Positions 8,854-19,618 of a stretch of DNA of 64,000 nt are shown piece by piece. The notes beneath the pieces were generated by a model. The model saw only the letters and a program-made list of their open reading frames with translations, did no database searches and was not told the DNA's origin. The position numbers and the translations under genes are program-made. Each line of letters begins with the position of its first letter. The first letter of the stretch is position 1. This DNA comes from JAOUJD01 sp963726405. GTDB taxonomy: Bacteria > Pseudomonadota > Gammaproteobacteria > Burkholderiales > Burkholderiaceae_F. The stretch covers positions 106,813-170,812 of the forward strand of contig CAVSCF010000015.1 of NCBI GenBank assembly GCA_963726405.1, written 5' to 3'.

Positions 8854-10025
8854 CAATCGACTCCCTGCAGGCGGATGCAGGCTCGAGCGATGGACTTTCC
8901 GCTCGGCCAGCCACAACGGTCTCAAAATCACAAATGCAAGTAGACCATTGCCGAACAGCACTGAGAAGAAGCTGCCAAAGAAGACCGAATACACAATCAG
9001 CGGCGCAAGGCATCGCAGCGCGAGATCCGCAGAGCGGCCAATGTACGCGAGAAGAGCCCCGAGGAGCGTTGCCGTGAGGACCACCCCCGGATAGCCGAAA
9101 TTGACATAAGCATCGGCGAAAAAAGCTGCGTTGGCGGATGCCGTCCCGCTTTCATACGGACCGAACTGGTACTCGAACACCATGCGCTCGAGATGGACCC
9201 GTTCCAGCGAAAAGAGGTTCGAGAAGACGAGGTTGGTTGCGCCCGGCAAATGTTGTCCGCCCCATTCGTCCTGCCAGAAGACAAGAGCGTCGACAGCCGT
9301 CTTCGCCGGGATCTCGAACAGGCGAAACGCCAGGAAACCGAGCACGCCGCGCTCGTCCGCGAAACCGGACAGGACGATGTTGACGGCCAGTAACGCGATA
9401 GCAGCGGCAACCAGCCAGGAGAGCCGGATCTTCTTGTTTTCCGTAACGACGAGCAGCGCCGCCAGTGGGGCCAGCACGCGAACGAGAATGCTTTCTCGAT
9501 GAACAAGACGGAGTGCCCGAGGAACAACGCGAGCAGCAGCCAGGCCAGGCCCTTCCCCCGCACGAAACCGAGGCACATTGCGTAAGGGACGAGCGTGAAC
9601 GTCAGCGCTGCATTCAGGTACGGAAGTATCGCGAACAGGCCTTCCCGCGCCTTGAGGAATTCCTCCCGGGCGAGCGCGATGTCCGCGGGTTCCTGACCCA
9701 TCAAGGCGGCGAGCAGGAACGCTCGGCGCCGTCAGCACAGTGAACGCGACAAAGGCGCCGAAAGCAGCGAGCGAACACTTCAGCAGCAGCGTGGCGCGCC
9801 AAAGACGGCACTCCCCCACAGGACATCATGCCGCTCGTTGACGCACCAGCCCAGCGCGATCAAAACACCGCTGAGCAGCGCGAGTATGGCGACCAGCCGC
9901 TGCTCGGAAACACCGGCGAAGTCGTCATTGGCCAGCGTCGCCCCACCGTAATAGCCGACCAGCATCGCCGCGAGGACCGGCCCGGCGTCGCCCGGGTCGA
10001 TCAACCGACGCAGCAGCGATTCCAT
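8853..10025 (-). CDS. wzy: Wzy-like O-antigen polymerase, polytopic membrane protein (frameshifted)
   Basis: Very hydrophobic protein of about 390 residues with ten or more predicted membrane segments. It starts MESLLRRLIDPGDAGPVLAA at ATG 10025, which overlaps the upstream stop as TGATG. Segments recovered across frames include LVAILALLSGVLIALGWCV, GAFVAFTVLTAPSV, NAALTFTLVPYAMCLGFV, LLALFLGHSVLFIEKAFSF, SWLVAAAIALLAVNIVLSGF and APLIVYSVFFGSFFSVLFG. At least three frame changes are needed. As sequenced, the last frame runs without a stop into the downstream epimerase-like gene. In the alternative frame a TGA overlaps that gene's ATG (TGATG). Wzy proteins have little sequence conservation, so the call rests on topology and position beside wzx, glycosyltransferases and sugar genes. 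Confidence 0.62.
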
Positions 10026-11334
10026 CACGCCGCCCGCCCGCAGACCTCGTGGTCGAGGAAGGCCAGGTAGTCCACGGCCTGGCTCTGCCGCGACAGTGTC
10101 TGCAAACGGCGGATCTCCCCCGGCTACCGCGACTTTCCTCATTGCGCCCGCCAGGAAGCGGACAAAATCCTCCCTCGACTGCGCCACAACGTGGCCCGGC
10201 CCGGCGCGACGTATCAGTCGACCCGCTTCGGTGTCCTCTCCGATTTCCGCGAGGATCGGCCGGCCGCATGCAATATATTCGAAGAACTTCGTGGTCAGCA
10301 CTCCGCGCGCGCTGAGAGAAGACTGGTCCGATGTTTCCGCGAACAGCAGGTAGTCGGCGGTCATCATCAGGCCAGCGCTGCACGATAAGGAACCGACGGA
10401 GAGAACGAAAAGTACTTCATGAGCGGCGGATGCCGTTGCGCGACGTACCGCCGAAGTTGCTCGCCTTCCCCGAACATCTCAAACCGCAACTCGTCCATGA
10501 AAACTGGCCCGCCCGAAGCCTTCCGCCACCGCGGATAGAAGGTGCGCGGAATCCGGTCCCTCGATATACGACCGAGGTACCGCACCGTGACCGGGCGACC
10601 TGTCAGCATCCTATCGCTGGCCCAAGGTCATTGCGAACCGAGTCAATGATCTCGCTGTCGTATCCGTTGAGGACGACCTTCACCCGGTCGCTGTACTGCC
10701 GGTAGTACTCCGCCATCGGCTCGGAAATCACGACGACCCCCATCGGCGTGACGCACCAGCCAGCGATCAAGTTTCACTTCGAGATACTTTGCCGCTGGCG
10801 AGCCCGGCATGATGTGATTTGCGCTGAAGTTGTCGCGGTAGTCCAACACCACCCGTCGCCCGAACCGCCAACGGACTAGGAGCGCAGCGAAGTGCGTCGG
10901 CCAGGGCGGCATGGAACTGACAACGACATCGGCCCGCTTCAGCGTGTCTACGATCTCGGGAGGGGCCAGCAATGGGCTGGCAAAGGCGGCGGCGAAGGGC
11001 AGGCGCGGATCGGGCAACTGGCCGAACCACCCCGTTGAACGCCCGCCTTGAGTCGGTCTGTCCAGCGCGGCCGTCGGGGCTCCCTCGGGCCCGGCGCGAC
11101 GCGCGACCGAGGCACGAAGAAGCAAAGCCGACCGAGTCGGTCCATTTCCAGCACCGTGACGCCGTCAGGAGCACTTTCGGTGAATGCTCCATCGGCTGCT
11201 GACTTCACCGTGGTCACGACCGAGACGGTTCGCCCCCAGCGAGCAAAGTACTTCGAGAGGGCCTCGACCCGTTTGCCGCCTGTGCTGTTGATCGGCGGAA
11301 AGTAGTGCACGATGAAGACGATGTGACCAGCCAC
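10025..11334 (-). CDS. GT4-family glycosyltransferase (frameshifted)
   Basis: Glycosyltransferase of about 430 residues. The N-terminal segment HIVFIVHYFPPINSTGGKRV and EALSKYFARWGRTVSVVTTV matches GT4 enzymes with a donor-site glycine pair. It is followed by RADVVVSSMPPWPTHFAALL, VLDYRDNFSANHI and RYLGRISRDRIPRTFYPRW. The C-terminal nucleotide-binding region reads TTKFFEYIACGRPILAEIGE, with the EX7E-type acidic pair. It ends in a frame reading AVDYLAFLDHEVCGRAA, whose TGA overlaps the wzy ATG. At least three frame changes are needed. I take the GTG at 11334 as start, but no strong ribosome site is visible, so the N-terminus is uncertain. Donor and acceptor are unknown. Confidence 0.72.
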
Positions 11335-11348
11335 AGTTAGGGGGCATG

Positions 11349-12396
11349 TCAACGTTTTGCAATGGCCGCCGCGATCGCGTCCGCCGCGCGCCCGTCGCCG
11401 GAGACCGGCTGGAACGCCGGCCAGGCTCTGCCTTTCTGTTGATCGCCGCCCCGATCCTTTGGCGTCGCGCCGACGGCGGGTTGACACCGAGTTCGACCAG
11501 TTCCACCCACTCGGTTTCGTCGCGGAAGGTCACGCGCGGGACCCGGTGAAAGAATGCCTCCTTCTGCACTCCTCCGCTGTCGGTCGCGGTCGGGCGGCAT
11601 TCTCTCGAGCACCAGCATTTCCAGGTAGCCGAGAGGATCGACGAACCGCAGCGGCCGAGGCGCGCCGGCAGGCCAAGATCATCAGAACGCTGGCGCGTCC
11701 GGGGATGCAGCGGCAGCACAAGTTCGCAGTCTGTCAGGCGAGGCCGCCCAGGATTTGCCGCAGGCGGTCGGTATCGTCCGTGTTCTCTTTCCGGTGGAGC
11801 GTCGCGAGCACGTAGTTGCGCGATAGCCCGGGGGCTGGCCTGGCGCGATCGCACGGGCCTCCCCGATCCCGGTGAACGCAGCACGGAGTCGTACATGACA
11901 TCGCCGACCATCCGGACTCCGTCACCCTCCATTCCTTCCCGCGAGAAATTCTCGACGGCCACCCGCAAGGGTGCGAACAGCGAAGACGTAGGTGATCCGT
12001 CATTATCCGATTCATCTCTGGGGCATGCGCCGGTTGAACGAACGCAGGCCGCTTCCACGTGCGCCGCGGGGACGAAGAGCTTGGCCGCGGCGAGCGCTCC
12101 CGCGAGCGTGGAGTCGGTGTCGCCGTAGACGAGCACGAATCGGCGCGCTCGGTCGCGATGATCGGTTCGATACCCTCCATCGAACACCCGTATTCTCGGC
12201 GTGGGTCCCTCCACATCCCCAGGTTCTAGTTCGGGTGGAATATCGAGTTCCTCGAAGAACACGCTGGACATGTTCGCATCGAAGTGTGTCCCGTATGGAT
12301 GATCACTTCCTCGATTCCTGGCTGTATCAGCGCACGACTCACGGGCGCCGCCTTCACGAACTGGGGCCGCGCGCCCGAGACGGTGATCATATTCAC
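11349..12396 (-). CDS. wlbD: UDP-2,3-diacetamido-uronate 2-epimerase, WbpI/WlbD type (frameshifted)
   Basis: Second UDP-GlcNAc 2-epimerase-fold enzyme in the locus, about 350 residues. It begins MITVSGARPQFVKAAPVSRA and EVIIHTG, then after a one-base loss HFDANMSSVFFEELDIP. Further on are VYGDTDSTLAGALAAAKLFV, PEMNRIMTDHL, VGDVMYDSVL, NYVLATLHRKENTDDTDRL, ELVLPLHPRTRQR, TDSGGVQKEAFFHRVP and RDETEWVELVELGVN. HFDANMS fits the WbpI/WlbD subgroup, which converts UDP-GlcNAc3NAcA to UDP-ManNAc3NAcA. The wlbA, wlbB and wlbC genes upstream make exactly that substrate. At least five frame changes are needed. GTG at 12396 follows AGGGG at about eight bases; ATG 12390 is the alternative. Substrate specificity is inferred from context. 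Confidence 0.78.
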
Positions 12397-12423
12397 GACG
12401 GTTGTCCCCTCGTGGCTCCTCCG

Positions 12424-14430
12424 TCATTGTTTGCATGACGTGAGAGTCAGCCCGAAGCAGCGAATCCACCGCCCTGCAACAATCCTTCGCCATATCCGGT
12501 GATCGTATGGGCGCGTCCGGCGCACATGCGACGAACTGCTGCAGGAGGCCGGACGGCCCGACGACGCCCTCCAGCGCCTCGATGCCTCGGCTAGCAGTTG
12601 CCTCATCTGGCTGGGCGTGGCCCGGGTACCCAGGGGCCTCCGAAGTCAGAAAGCCCATCTGCTTTGCGGTCCAGCGCGGTCGGGAACCGTCCCCCGCATC
12701 GCTTGCCGCAGTGCCCGCTTCGACACACCTCCGCCGACCTTGGCCTCATCCGGCGGGCCAAGCGCAAGCTCGACGAAGCGATGTCGTGGAACGGAACAGG
12801 CCTCGAAGAAAACGCCATCGAATTACGATCCTCCCACCGCAGCAGCATCGGCAGGTTGGTCGCGGACAACTGGGCGATGGACATGCCGCGACGTCGCTCA
12901 TTGCTTCCACCCCCCGGCTCACGGGTCGTACTCGAACGCGCCGCGGGCCAAGGATCGATCCATCCCGATCGCTGTAGGCGCGACCTCCGAAGCCGCCCAG
13001 CGGTGGGAACAGCCGCGGCTGGAGGTATGCCGCCGAGTAGGCCGACGAGCCGTGTCCAGCTGAAGGACGCCTCACGCCGGATTGCGGCGGCCTCTTGAAT
13101 CCAATCGGACTATCGCTACCCTTCACGGATCAGGGATGCGAGGTACGCGCCGAAGAAGCCCCTGTATCCGCCGAGCGACTCATCTGCCCCCTGCCCGTCT
13201 AGCATGACGATGACACCAGCCTTGCGAGCGGCCTCGAAAACGCACCATTGCGCGAAGATTGAGGCCGACAGGAAGGGCTCGTCCTGGTGCCAGACCAGGT
13301 CGTCCAGCCGCTCCAGCAGAACTTCCGGGCGTGGTGTTACGAACGTCTCCTGCGCCCCTGCCGCCTGCGCGACCATTCTCGCGTACGACGACTCGTCGAA
13401 CATCGCGTCATCCGAACGGGCCGAGAACGTCTTCTGGATCCCGCCGGCGCCTTCCGCGCGGAGGATGCGGCTCATCACGCAAACGATCGAGGAAGAGTCG
13501 AGCCCACCCGACAGGCAGGATCCCACCGGGACGTCGGCCCGCAGGCGAAGCTTTACCGCCGTCTCAAGCGCCGCGCCCACGGCTTCTGCGGCGCGGTCCG
13601 ACGTGACGTCCCCGCGCGGCGCCAACTCGTACCAGCGCGTCGACATCGCCTGACTCGCGCGGGATGCCCCCAGTGCCGTCGAGCAAGGGCCCGACGTCGA
13701 GTGTCATCCGGCTTCCGGGGGCCAACTGCCGGACGTCCAGGAACATCGTCTCCTCGGTGTGGTCGGAAATGTTCCAGACGAGGAAGTCCATCAATCGTGG
13801 ACGATTGACACGCGGTCCACCCGCAATGGAGGCGACGAGAGCCTTGATCTCGGATGCGAAAGCGAAACCGTCCTGGCCCGCGATGTAGTAGAGCGGCTTG
13901 ACGCCGAAGCGATCGCGCGCAAGGAACAGCGTCCGCTTCACCGAGTCGAAGATGGCCAGCCCCCACATGCCGTTGAAGCGCGCAAGGCACGCTTCTCCCC
14001 AGTGGTGGTAAGCGGCCAGGATGACCTCGGTGTCGGAGTCCGTGCGGAACTCGCAACCTTGCCTACGGAGTTCCTCACGCAGTTCGACGTAGTTGTAAAC
14101 CTCGCCGTTGAATACGATCCAGTATCTGTCTTCGTACGACATCGGTTGATGCCCGGCGACCGACAGATCGATGATGGACAGCCGCCTGTGCCCAAGAATC
14201 AGGCGCGGTGGCTTGACTATGTGCGGCGACATACCACGTGGCAGATACTAAGTCTTGCCTCGAACACCGATGCTGGGGTGTCAGGGCCTCCAAGCGGCTC
14301 CACCTGTCGCTCGACGGCACCGGAGATAACCTTCATCGTCCGGACCGCGATGACGCAGGATGGACGCCATGGATGCGGCAACACTGAGGTCGATGCCACG
14401 CGGGTTCAACAATCCGAAGATTCCACACAT
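12424..14430 (-). CDS. AsnB-like glutamine-dependent amidotransferase (frameshifted)
   Basis: Asparagine-synthetase-type protein of about 640-660 residues. The ATG at 14430 gives MCGIFGLLNPRG, so the glutaminase nucleophile Cys2 is intact, followed by SILRHRGPDDEGY. Later are LGHRRLSIIDLSVAGHQPM, FNGEVYNYVELREEL, NGMWGLAIFD, and the synthetase ATP site VGSCLSGGLDSSSIVCVMSR. It ends with MLLRWEDRNSMAFS and a tail TLTSCKQ. At least five frame changes are needed. Start and stop are close to wzx and wlbD. AsnB-like proteins in O-antigen loci (WbpS of Pseudomonas aeruginosa O6) amidate uronic acid carboxyls. With a Wlb pathway beside it, I infer amidation of a diacetamido-uronic acid rather than asparagine synthesis. 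Confidence 0.83.
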
Positions 14431-14433
14431 GGC

Positions 14434-15635
14434 CTAGGACTTTCCTGGGTTCCGCGCGGGCACGCACGATGAGCACCATGTAGACGGTGTAAAGAACGGT
14501 CTCGTGCAGCAGATAGACGAACAGGAACCGATCAAAACCGAGACGGCTCGCCGCAAAAGGGAGCACCGAGAACGCCGTCGCGAAGTAGGCAAACTGCCAG
14601 GCGAACAAGTGACCGAGCCGTCCAGCGGTGAACAGCACCGAACTGAACGGCGAGACGCAAATGCGCACCGCCAGTGCGCCGACGACCACGAACAGGAAAT
14701 ACGTATCCACGCGCCATTCCGGGCCCAGAAGGAAGCCGAGGACCGGCTCGCCGAGAACAATGACTGCCGCCATCAGGGCCACGACGAGTCCTGCAACCCG
14801 GCTTCCGACATTGACGATCAGAGGCATCAGCCGTCGTCCAAGCTGATGGACATCCGCGGAGTGGCGCAAGAACACCTGAAACAGCGAAGCGCTCACGAGC
14901 AGGAGCGGCGCGCCGACGAAACGCTGCACCTGCCAGAAAAGTGCCCAAGCTCTTCCATGCCGTAGCTTGCCAACACGACCAGCACCGCGGCACTGCATGC
15001 AAGCACGTCGAACAGGGCACCGGGCAGGGACAGCAGGGGAAAGGACTTGTAGCGGGCAGCCGCCTGACGAATGTCCTGCAATGAGGGCGAACCAACCCGC
15101 CGAATGCTCAGCGCAGCCGAGGCGGCGTACGACACCGGTACGGCGAACCACAAGGCCGATCGCGGTCAAAAGCGATGCTGCGGCGAATAGCAATCCCTGA
15201 GAGGCCTTCATGATGGCCAGCCGGGTGAACTGCGATGCGCGAACGGACTCGCTCGACACCGCCTGCGCGAGGGCGACCGCACCGACCGTCAAAGCGAGCA
15301 GAACGGGGTGCTCGGCGATGGACACGAGACCCGAGTCGGTCCAGTGCTTCCACGGAAGGAGCGCCGCGAGCCCGGCGCCCACCGTGACGATCAGGGCGGA
15401 AAGCACGCAGAGCCAGAACAGCCCGGGCGCGTCCTCCTTCGGACTACTGGACAACGCGAGGTCGTAGCGCAGACAGCCGGCAGCCGCCGCGTAGGCGGCG
15501 ACGGTCAGCAGGAGGGCCAGTTGCCCGAACTCGGCGGGCGAATACAGACGCGCCAGCAACGGAGTCGCGGCAATGACGGAGCCCTGCCCGAGCGCCGTGC
15601 CGAGAGCGACCTACCGACGCGCCGGGCGATGTTCA
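14434..15635 (-). CDS. wzx: Wzx-type O-unit flippase (frameshifted)
   Basis: Polytopic inner-membrane protein of about 400 residues of the polysaccharide-exporter superfamily, expected to flip undecaprenyl-linked O-units. An N-terminal segment VALGTALGQGSVIAATPLLA is followed by RLYSPAEFGQLALLLTVAAY, RYDLALSS, LFWLCVLSALIVTVGAGLAA and many hydrophobic helices, including VAGLVVALMAAVIVLGEPVL and VYLLHETVLYTVYMVLIVRA. At least four frame changes are needed. The stop TAG in the frame ending CVPARNPGKS lies three bases before the AsnB-like ATG. GTG 15635 is the likely start (NIARRVG), though a frameshift separates it from the rest. Identification rests on the SPAEFG motif, topology and locus position. 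Confidence 0.76.
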
Positions 15636-15694
15636 CGGGAATGCGGCGCCCGCTCGGACCGGGTCGGGGGCGCCAGCCCTCGGCCCCGGAAGGC

Positions 15695-16785
15695 TCATTC
15701 CCGCGTCATGGCCTGCACGACCTGGTCGACCTGCGACTCGTCCATGTAGGCGCTCATCGGAAGACTCAGCACGCGGTCAGCCACCGCTTCACTGACCGGG
15801 AAGGAATTCTGCGCGCTCGCGTCGGCATACGCGGGCTGGCGATGCAGCGGAACCGGGTAGTGGATGGCCGTCGGAATTCCTGCCGCATCCAGGCGGGCCT
15901 TCAGCGCGGGACGATCCTTCGCAAGAACGGTGAACTGACCCCAAACCGAATCCCGGTTGGACCGGACGGTGACCGGCGTTGCCGTCGCACACCCTGCCAG
16001 CTTGGCGAGATAGAGCCGTCCGATCTCGGCGCGTCGCTCGAGTTCCCACTCGAAGCGCTCGAGTTTGGCGAGCACGACTGCGCATTGCAGGGTGTCCATC
16101 CGGCCGCCGACTCCGATCCGGGTGTGCACGTAGCGTTTGCTCTGGCCATGGACGCGGATCTCGCGGCAGGCCTGGGCAAGCGGTCGTCGCCCGTGAAGAT
16201 CGCCCCGCCGTCGCCATAGCAGCCAAGCGGCTTGCTCGGGAAGAAGCTGGTGCAACCGATCGTGCTCAGGTTGCAGCTCCGCTTTCCGCTGTATAGGGCG
16301 CCGAAGCTCTGTGCGGCATCCTCGATGACCGCCAGTTCGCCGTGCCTGGCCGCAATGGCATTGATCTCGTCCATGTCGGCCAGCTGGCCGTAGAGACTGA
16401 CCGGCATGATGGCCCGGGTGCGGGGGGTGATCGCCGCTTCGATCGCCGTCGCGTCGATATTGCAGGTGTCCGGTTCGATATCGACGAACACGGGCTTTGC
16501 GCCGAGCAGAACGATCACCTCTGCCGTCGCAGCGAAGGTGAACGGCGTCGTGATGACTTCATCGCCAGGTTTGATGTCCAGCGCCATCAACGAGATCAGC
16601 AGCGCCTCCGTACCGCTGGACACCGTGATGCAGTGCTTTGCGCCCGTGTAGGCCTCAAGTCTCTCCTCGAGTTCCCGAACTTCGGGTCCCATGATGTACT
16701 GGCCATGGTCGAGCACCCGCTGGATGCGTGCGTCGATCTGCGGTTTGAGCGCAAGGTACTGCGACTTCAGGTCGATGAATTGCAT
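15695..16785 (-). CDS. wlbC: UDP-3-keto-GlcNAcA aminotransferase, WlbC/WbpE (one frameshift)
   Basis: PLP enzyme of the DegT/DnrJ/EryC1/StrS family, about 363 residues. It adds the C3 amino group in UDP-GlcNAc3NAcA synthesis. The ATG at 16785 gives MQFIDLKSQYLALKPQIDAR, then HGQYIMGPEVRELEERL, HCITVSSGTEALLISLMAL, PGDEVITTPFTFAATAEVIV and VIEDAAQSFGALY. The PLP lysine is in CTSFFPSKPLGCYGDGGA. After one frame change near 16190 it reads RVHGQSKRYVHTRIGVGGRM, DTLQCAVVLAKL, IPTAIHYPVPLHRQPAY. The MQFIDLK opening and RYVHTRIGVGGRMD block are typical of WbpE/WlbC. It overlaps the acetyltransferase tail, so translation is probably coupled. Confidence 0.88.
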
Positions 16786-17369
16786 TTGGTCTCTTCAGTG
16801 ATCCAGGGTGCAACCCCGGACAGCCGGTACCGGTCTCCGGTATGGGGGCAGGTGGCGACGGCCTCTCCGGACAGCGGGAAAGGAAGCCTCTCGCCGTGCC
16901 GGCTCATCCACCCGATCTGGCGCGCAGGGACACCGACGACCAAGGCGAACGCAGGGACATCGTGGTTAACAACACTCCCGCGCCGACAAACGCGTACTCA
17001 CCGATCGTCACACCACAGACGATGGTGCAGTTCGCGCCGAGGGTCGCGCCACGCCGCACGAGCGTGTCGCGATACTCGCTCTTCCGCTCCACCGCGCTGC
17101 GCGGGTTGTAAACGTTGGTGAACACCATGCTCGGGTCCGCAGAAGACGTCGTCCTCCAGCGTCACGTTGTCGTACACCGATACATTGTTCTGGATCTTCA
17201 CGCGGTCGCCGATCACAACCTTGTTGCCGACGTACACATTCTGTCCAAGGGAACAGTTCCGGCCGATCTGTGCGCCGCTGCTGACGTGCACCCAGTGCCA
17301 GATGCGCGTTCCGTCCCCGACAAGAGCGCCGTCGTCAACGATCGCCGAGGAATGCACGAAGCCCGCCAT
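16767..17369 (-). CDS. wlbB: UDP-2-acetamido-3-amino-glucuronate N-acetyltransferase, WlbB/WbpD (frameshifted)
   Basis: Left-handed beta-helix acetyltransferase of about 200 residues that acetylates the C3 amine made by WlbC. It starts MAGFVHSSAIVDDGALVGDG at ATG 17369, then TRIWHWVHVSSGAQIGRNCS, VYVGNKVVIGDRVKIQNNVS, MVFTNVYNPRSAVERKSEYR, DTLVRRGATLGANCTIVCGV and TIGEYAFVGAG. The tail recovered in another frame reads VPARQIGWMSRHGERLPFPL and CPHTGDRYRLSG, the usual WlbB ending. Frame changes lie near 17140 and 16970. Hexapeptide-type repeats are clear throughout. The gene starts three bases after the wlbA stop. Confidence 0.87.
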
Positions 17370-17372
17370 CGA

Positions 17373-18434
17373 TCAGTACTCGAGTGGAAGCGGAACCCGA
17401 CAACCGTCGCGTGCCGCGAGATAGCACGCGATCAGGACTTCGAGGGACTTCAGCCCTTCCCGCCCGTCGGTGGCCGGTTCCGCCTCGCCTCGCAGCACGC
17501 TGATCACGTTCTCGTAATAGAGCGGATGTCCGTAGCCGTACACCGACGTGGTCTCGTAGCTCGCTTTCTTGATCTGTTCGTCGTCGGCATCGGGCTCGGC
17601 AAACTCCCAGTGTCTGGATCTCGTTGACCGCGACACCGCCGACCCGCACCGTTCCCTTCTCCCCGAGGATGGTGATCGAGCCCTCCATGTTCTTCGGATA
17701 GGTGAGCATCGTGACGTTCACTGACCCGAGCGCTCCGGAACGCCAGCGGACGGACATCACGCCGGTGTCCTCGACCTCGATGTTCCGGGCGAGCGTCCCG
17801 GTATACGCCTGCACGCTTTCGATCGGACCGATCAGCCAATCGAGCAGGTCGACATAGTGGCTGGCCTGGTTCATGAACGCTCCGCCATCAAACTCCCACG
17901 TGCCCCGCCACGCAGCGCTGTCGTAATAGGACTGTGGACGCGACCAGAAGACGTTGATGGTTGCGAGATAGATCCGTCCGAACCGGTCCTTCTCGACCGC
18001 GCGCTTGAGCAACTGCAGCGTCGCATTCCGGCGATTCTGCTTCACCACGAACAGACGAACGCCCGCGGCGTCGCAGGCCGCGACCATGCGCTTGCCGTCC
18101 GCCCACCGCGTGGCCATTGGCTTTTCCGTCATCACGTGGCATCCGCTGTTCGCCACCTGGATCGCCTGGTCGGGATGCAAGCCGCTCGGCGTGGCCAGCA
18201 CGACCACATCCGCGTTGCTGTGGGCAAGCATGTCACCAAGGTTCGTGTAGCCGGTCGCGCCGGTCTGCGACACCGCCTTGTCGAGCGCCGCACGGTCGAT
18301 GTCGCAGACAGCCACTAGTTCCGTCGTTTCGTGGTGCCGTCGGAGCGCTTCAAAGTGGTTCGCCGAGATACGTCCGCATCCGACCAGCGCGAATCGGATC
18401 TTGCGATCGACGATTGGGGAGGGAAATAGTTCAC
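17373..18434 (-). CDS. wlbA: UDP-GlcNAcA 3-dehydrogenase, WlbA/WbpB (frameshifted)
   Basis: Gfo/Idh/MocA-family oxidoreductase of about 350 residues that oxidises C3 of UDP-GlcNAc uronate. Segments are KIRFALVGCGRISANHFEAL (NAD site), LVAVCDIDRAALDKAV, VVVLATPSGLHPDQAI, the family EKP motif in HVMTEKPMATRW, LFVVKQNRRNATLQLLKRAV, WRGTWEFDGGAFMNQASHYV, DLLDWLIGP and GSVNVTMLTYPKNMEGSITI. The tail is YGYGHPLYYENVISVL. The N-terminal 25 residues and the C-terminal 80 lie in other frames from the centre. GTG 18434 is a plausible start (AAGG upstream), but the shift just after it leaves the N-terminus uncertain. The UDP-GlcNAc 6-dehydrogenase that would feed this enzyme is not in the window. Confidence 0.87.
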
Positions 18435-18646
18435 CTGTGCCTTTTCCTTCGTTTTTCTAAGTACGTCTTCGACGCCGGCCCGTAGCATCCGGCAATTGCC
18501 GAACCACGCGAACAAAGCACTTCATTTTACGGGACTCGACGGAGCGGGTCCTCGCCGAGCGGCCCGCCTCTCAAGGGGCCGGGCTCCGATGAAAGGCGCC
18601 TTGCAGGAACTCCGGAATGGACGGCAAACGACGTCTCGCTGCCGCG

Positions 18647-19618
18647 CTACGGAACCGCCTGCCCACGCAGCATCGTCTTCTCACGGAGCATCCGATGGAC
18701 ACCGAATTCCCAAGGCGGCATGCGCAGGGAAAACGACCGCTCCAGCTTGCTGCAGTCCAGGCGCGAGTTGTGGGGACGACTGGCCGCGAGGGGATACGCC
18801 GCAGTGGAAACGGGGCGTACCGGATAGCGACCTCCCTTCCGCGGTGCTTGCTGCTCGGCCGCCAGACCATGCTCGACCACGAAGCGGGCGTAGTCGAACC
18901 GACTCGTCTCCCCCGCCGCCGCCACGTGATAGGTCCCGCCAAGTTCCGGACGTTGTTCGATCGCACGCAATGCATGGGCCGTGACGTCCGCGAGCAGGTC
19001 GACCCCGGTTGGCGCACCGATCTGGTCCTCGACGACCCGCAGTTCTTTCCCCTCAAGGGCCTTACGAAGGATGGCATCCGGAAAGTCTTTTCCGCCTGAC
19101 GAGTACAGCCAACTTGACCGAAGGATCAGGTGTTTACAGCCGCTCGCACGTATCCGTTCTTCACCGGCGAGCTTTGTGCGTCCGTAGGCGTTCAACGGCG
19201 CCGTCGCGTCCTCCTCCTGCCACGGTCTGTCTCCACTGCCGTCGAAAACGTGATCGGTACTGTAGTGAACCAGCCGGATTCCCAACTCGGCGCACAGGCC
19301 GTCCGAGTTCTCCGGGCGCGCGGGCATTGATCGCCTCGGCCGCAGCGACCTCGAATTCCGCTCGATCCACGTCGGTATATGCGGCAGCGTTCACGAGTAC
19401 GTCCGGCCGTAGCCGGCGAATCGTCGCTCCAAGTTCGTCCAGCCGGCCAAGGTCGCCGCACAGCGCGGAGAGATCGAATTGAGAGATCGGCTCGGTGCCG
19501 TCCTGCCCCGTACCGCCGCTCCTTTCCGGTCCAGGGCGATCAAGTGCCCCAGCGGGGCGAGTGAACGCTGCAGTTCCCAACCGAGTTGTCCTTTCCTTCC
19601 GAGCAGGAGAATCTTCAC
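18647..19618 (-). CDS. rmlD: dTDP-4-dehydrorhamnose reductase (frameshifted)
   Basis: Last enzyme of dTDP-L-rhamnose synthesis, about 300 residues. GTG 19618 overlaps the rmlC stop (GTGA) and gives KILLLGRKGQLGWELQRSLA. Then come the segments VLVNAAAYTDVDRAE, INARAPGEL, LVHYSTDHVFDGSGDRPWQE, APLNAYGRTKLAGEERIR, LILRSSWLYSSGGKDF, VVEDQIGAPTGVDLLADVTA and GGTYHVAAAGETSRFDYARF. The catalytic YxxxK is present in NAYGRTKLAG. Two frame changes, near 19520 and 19330, are needed; the last 225 residues are in one open frame. Confidence 0.9.
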
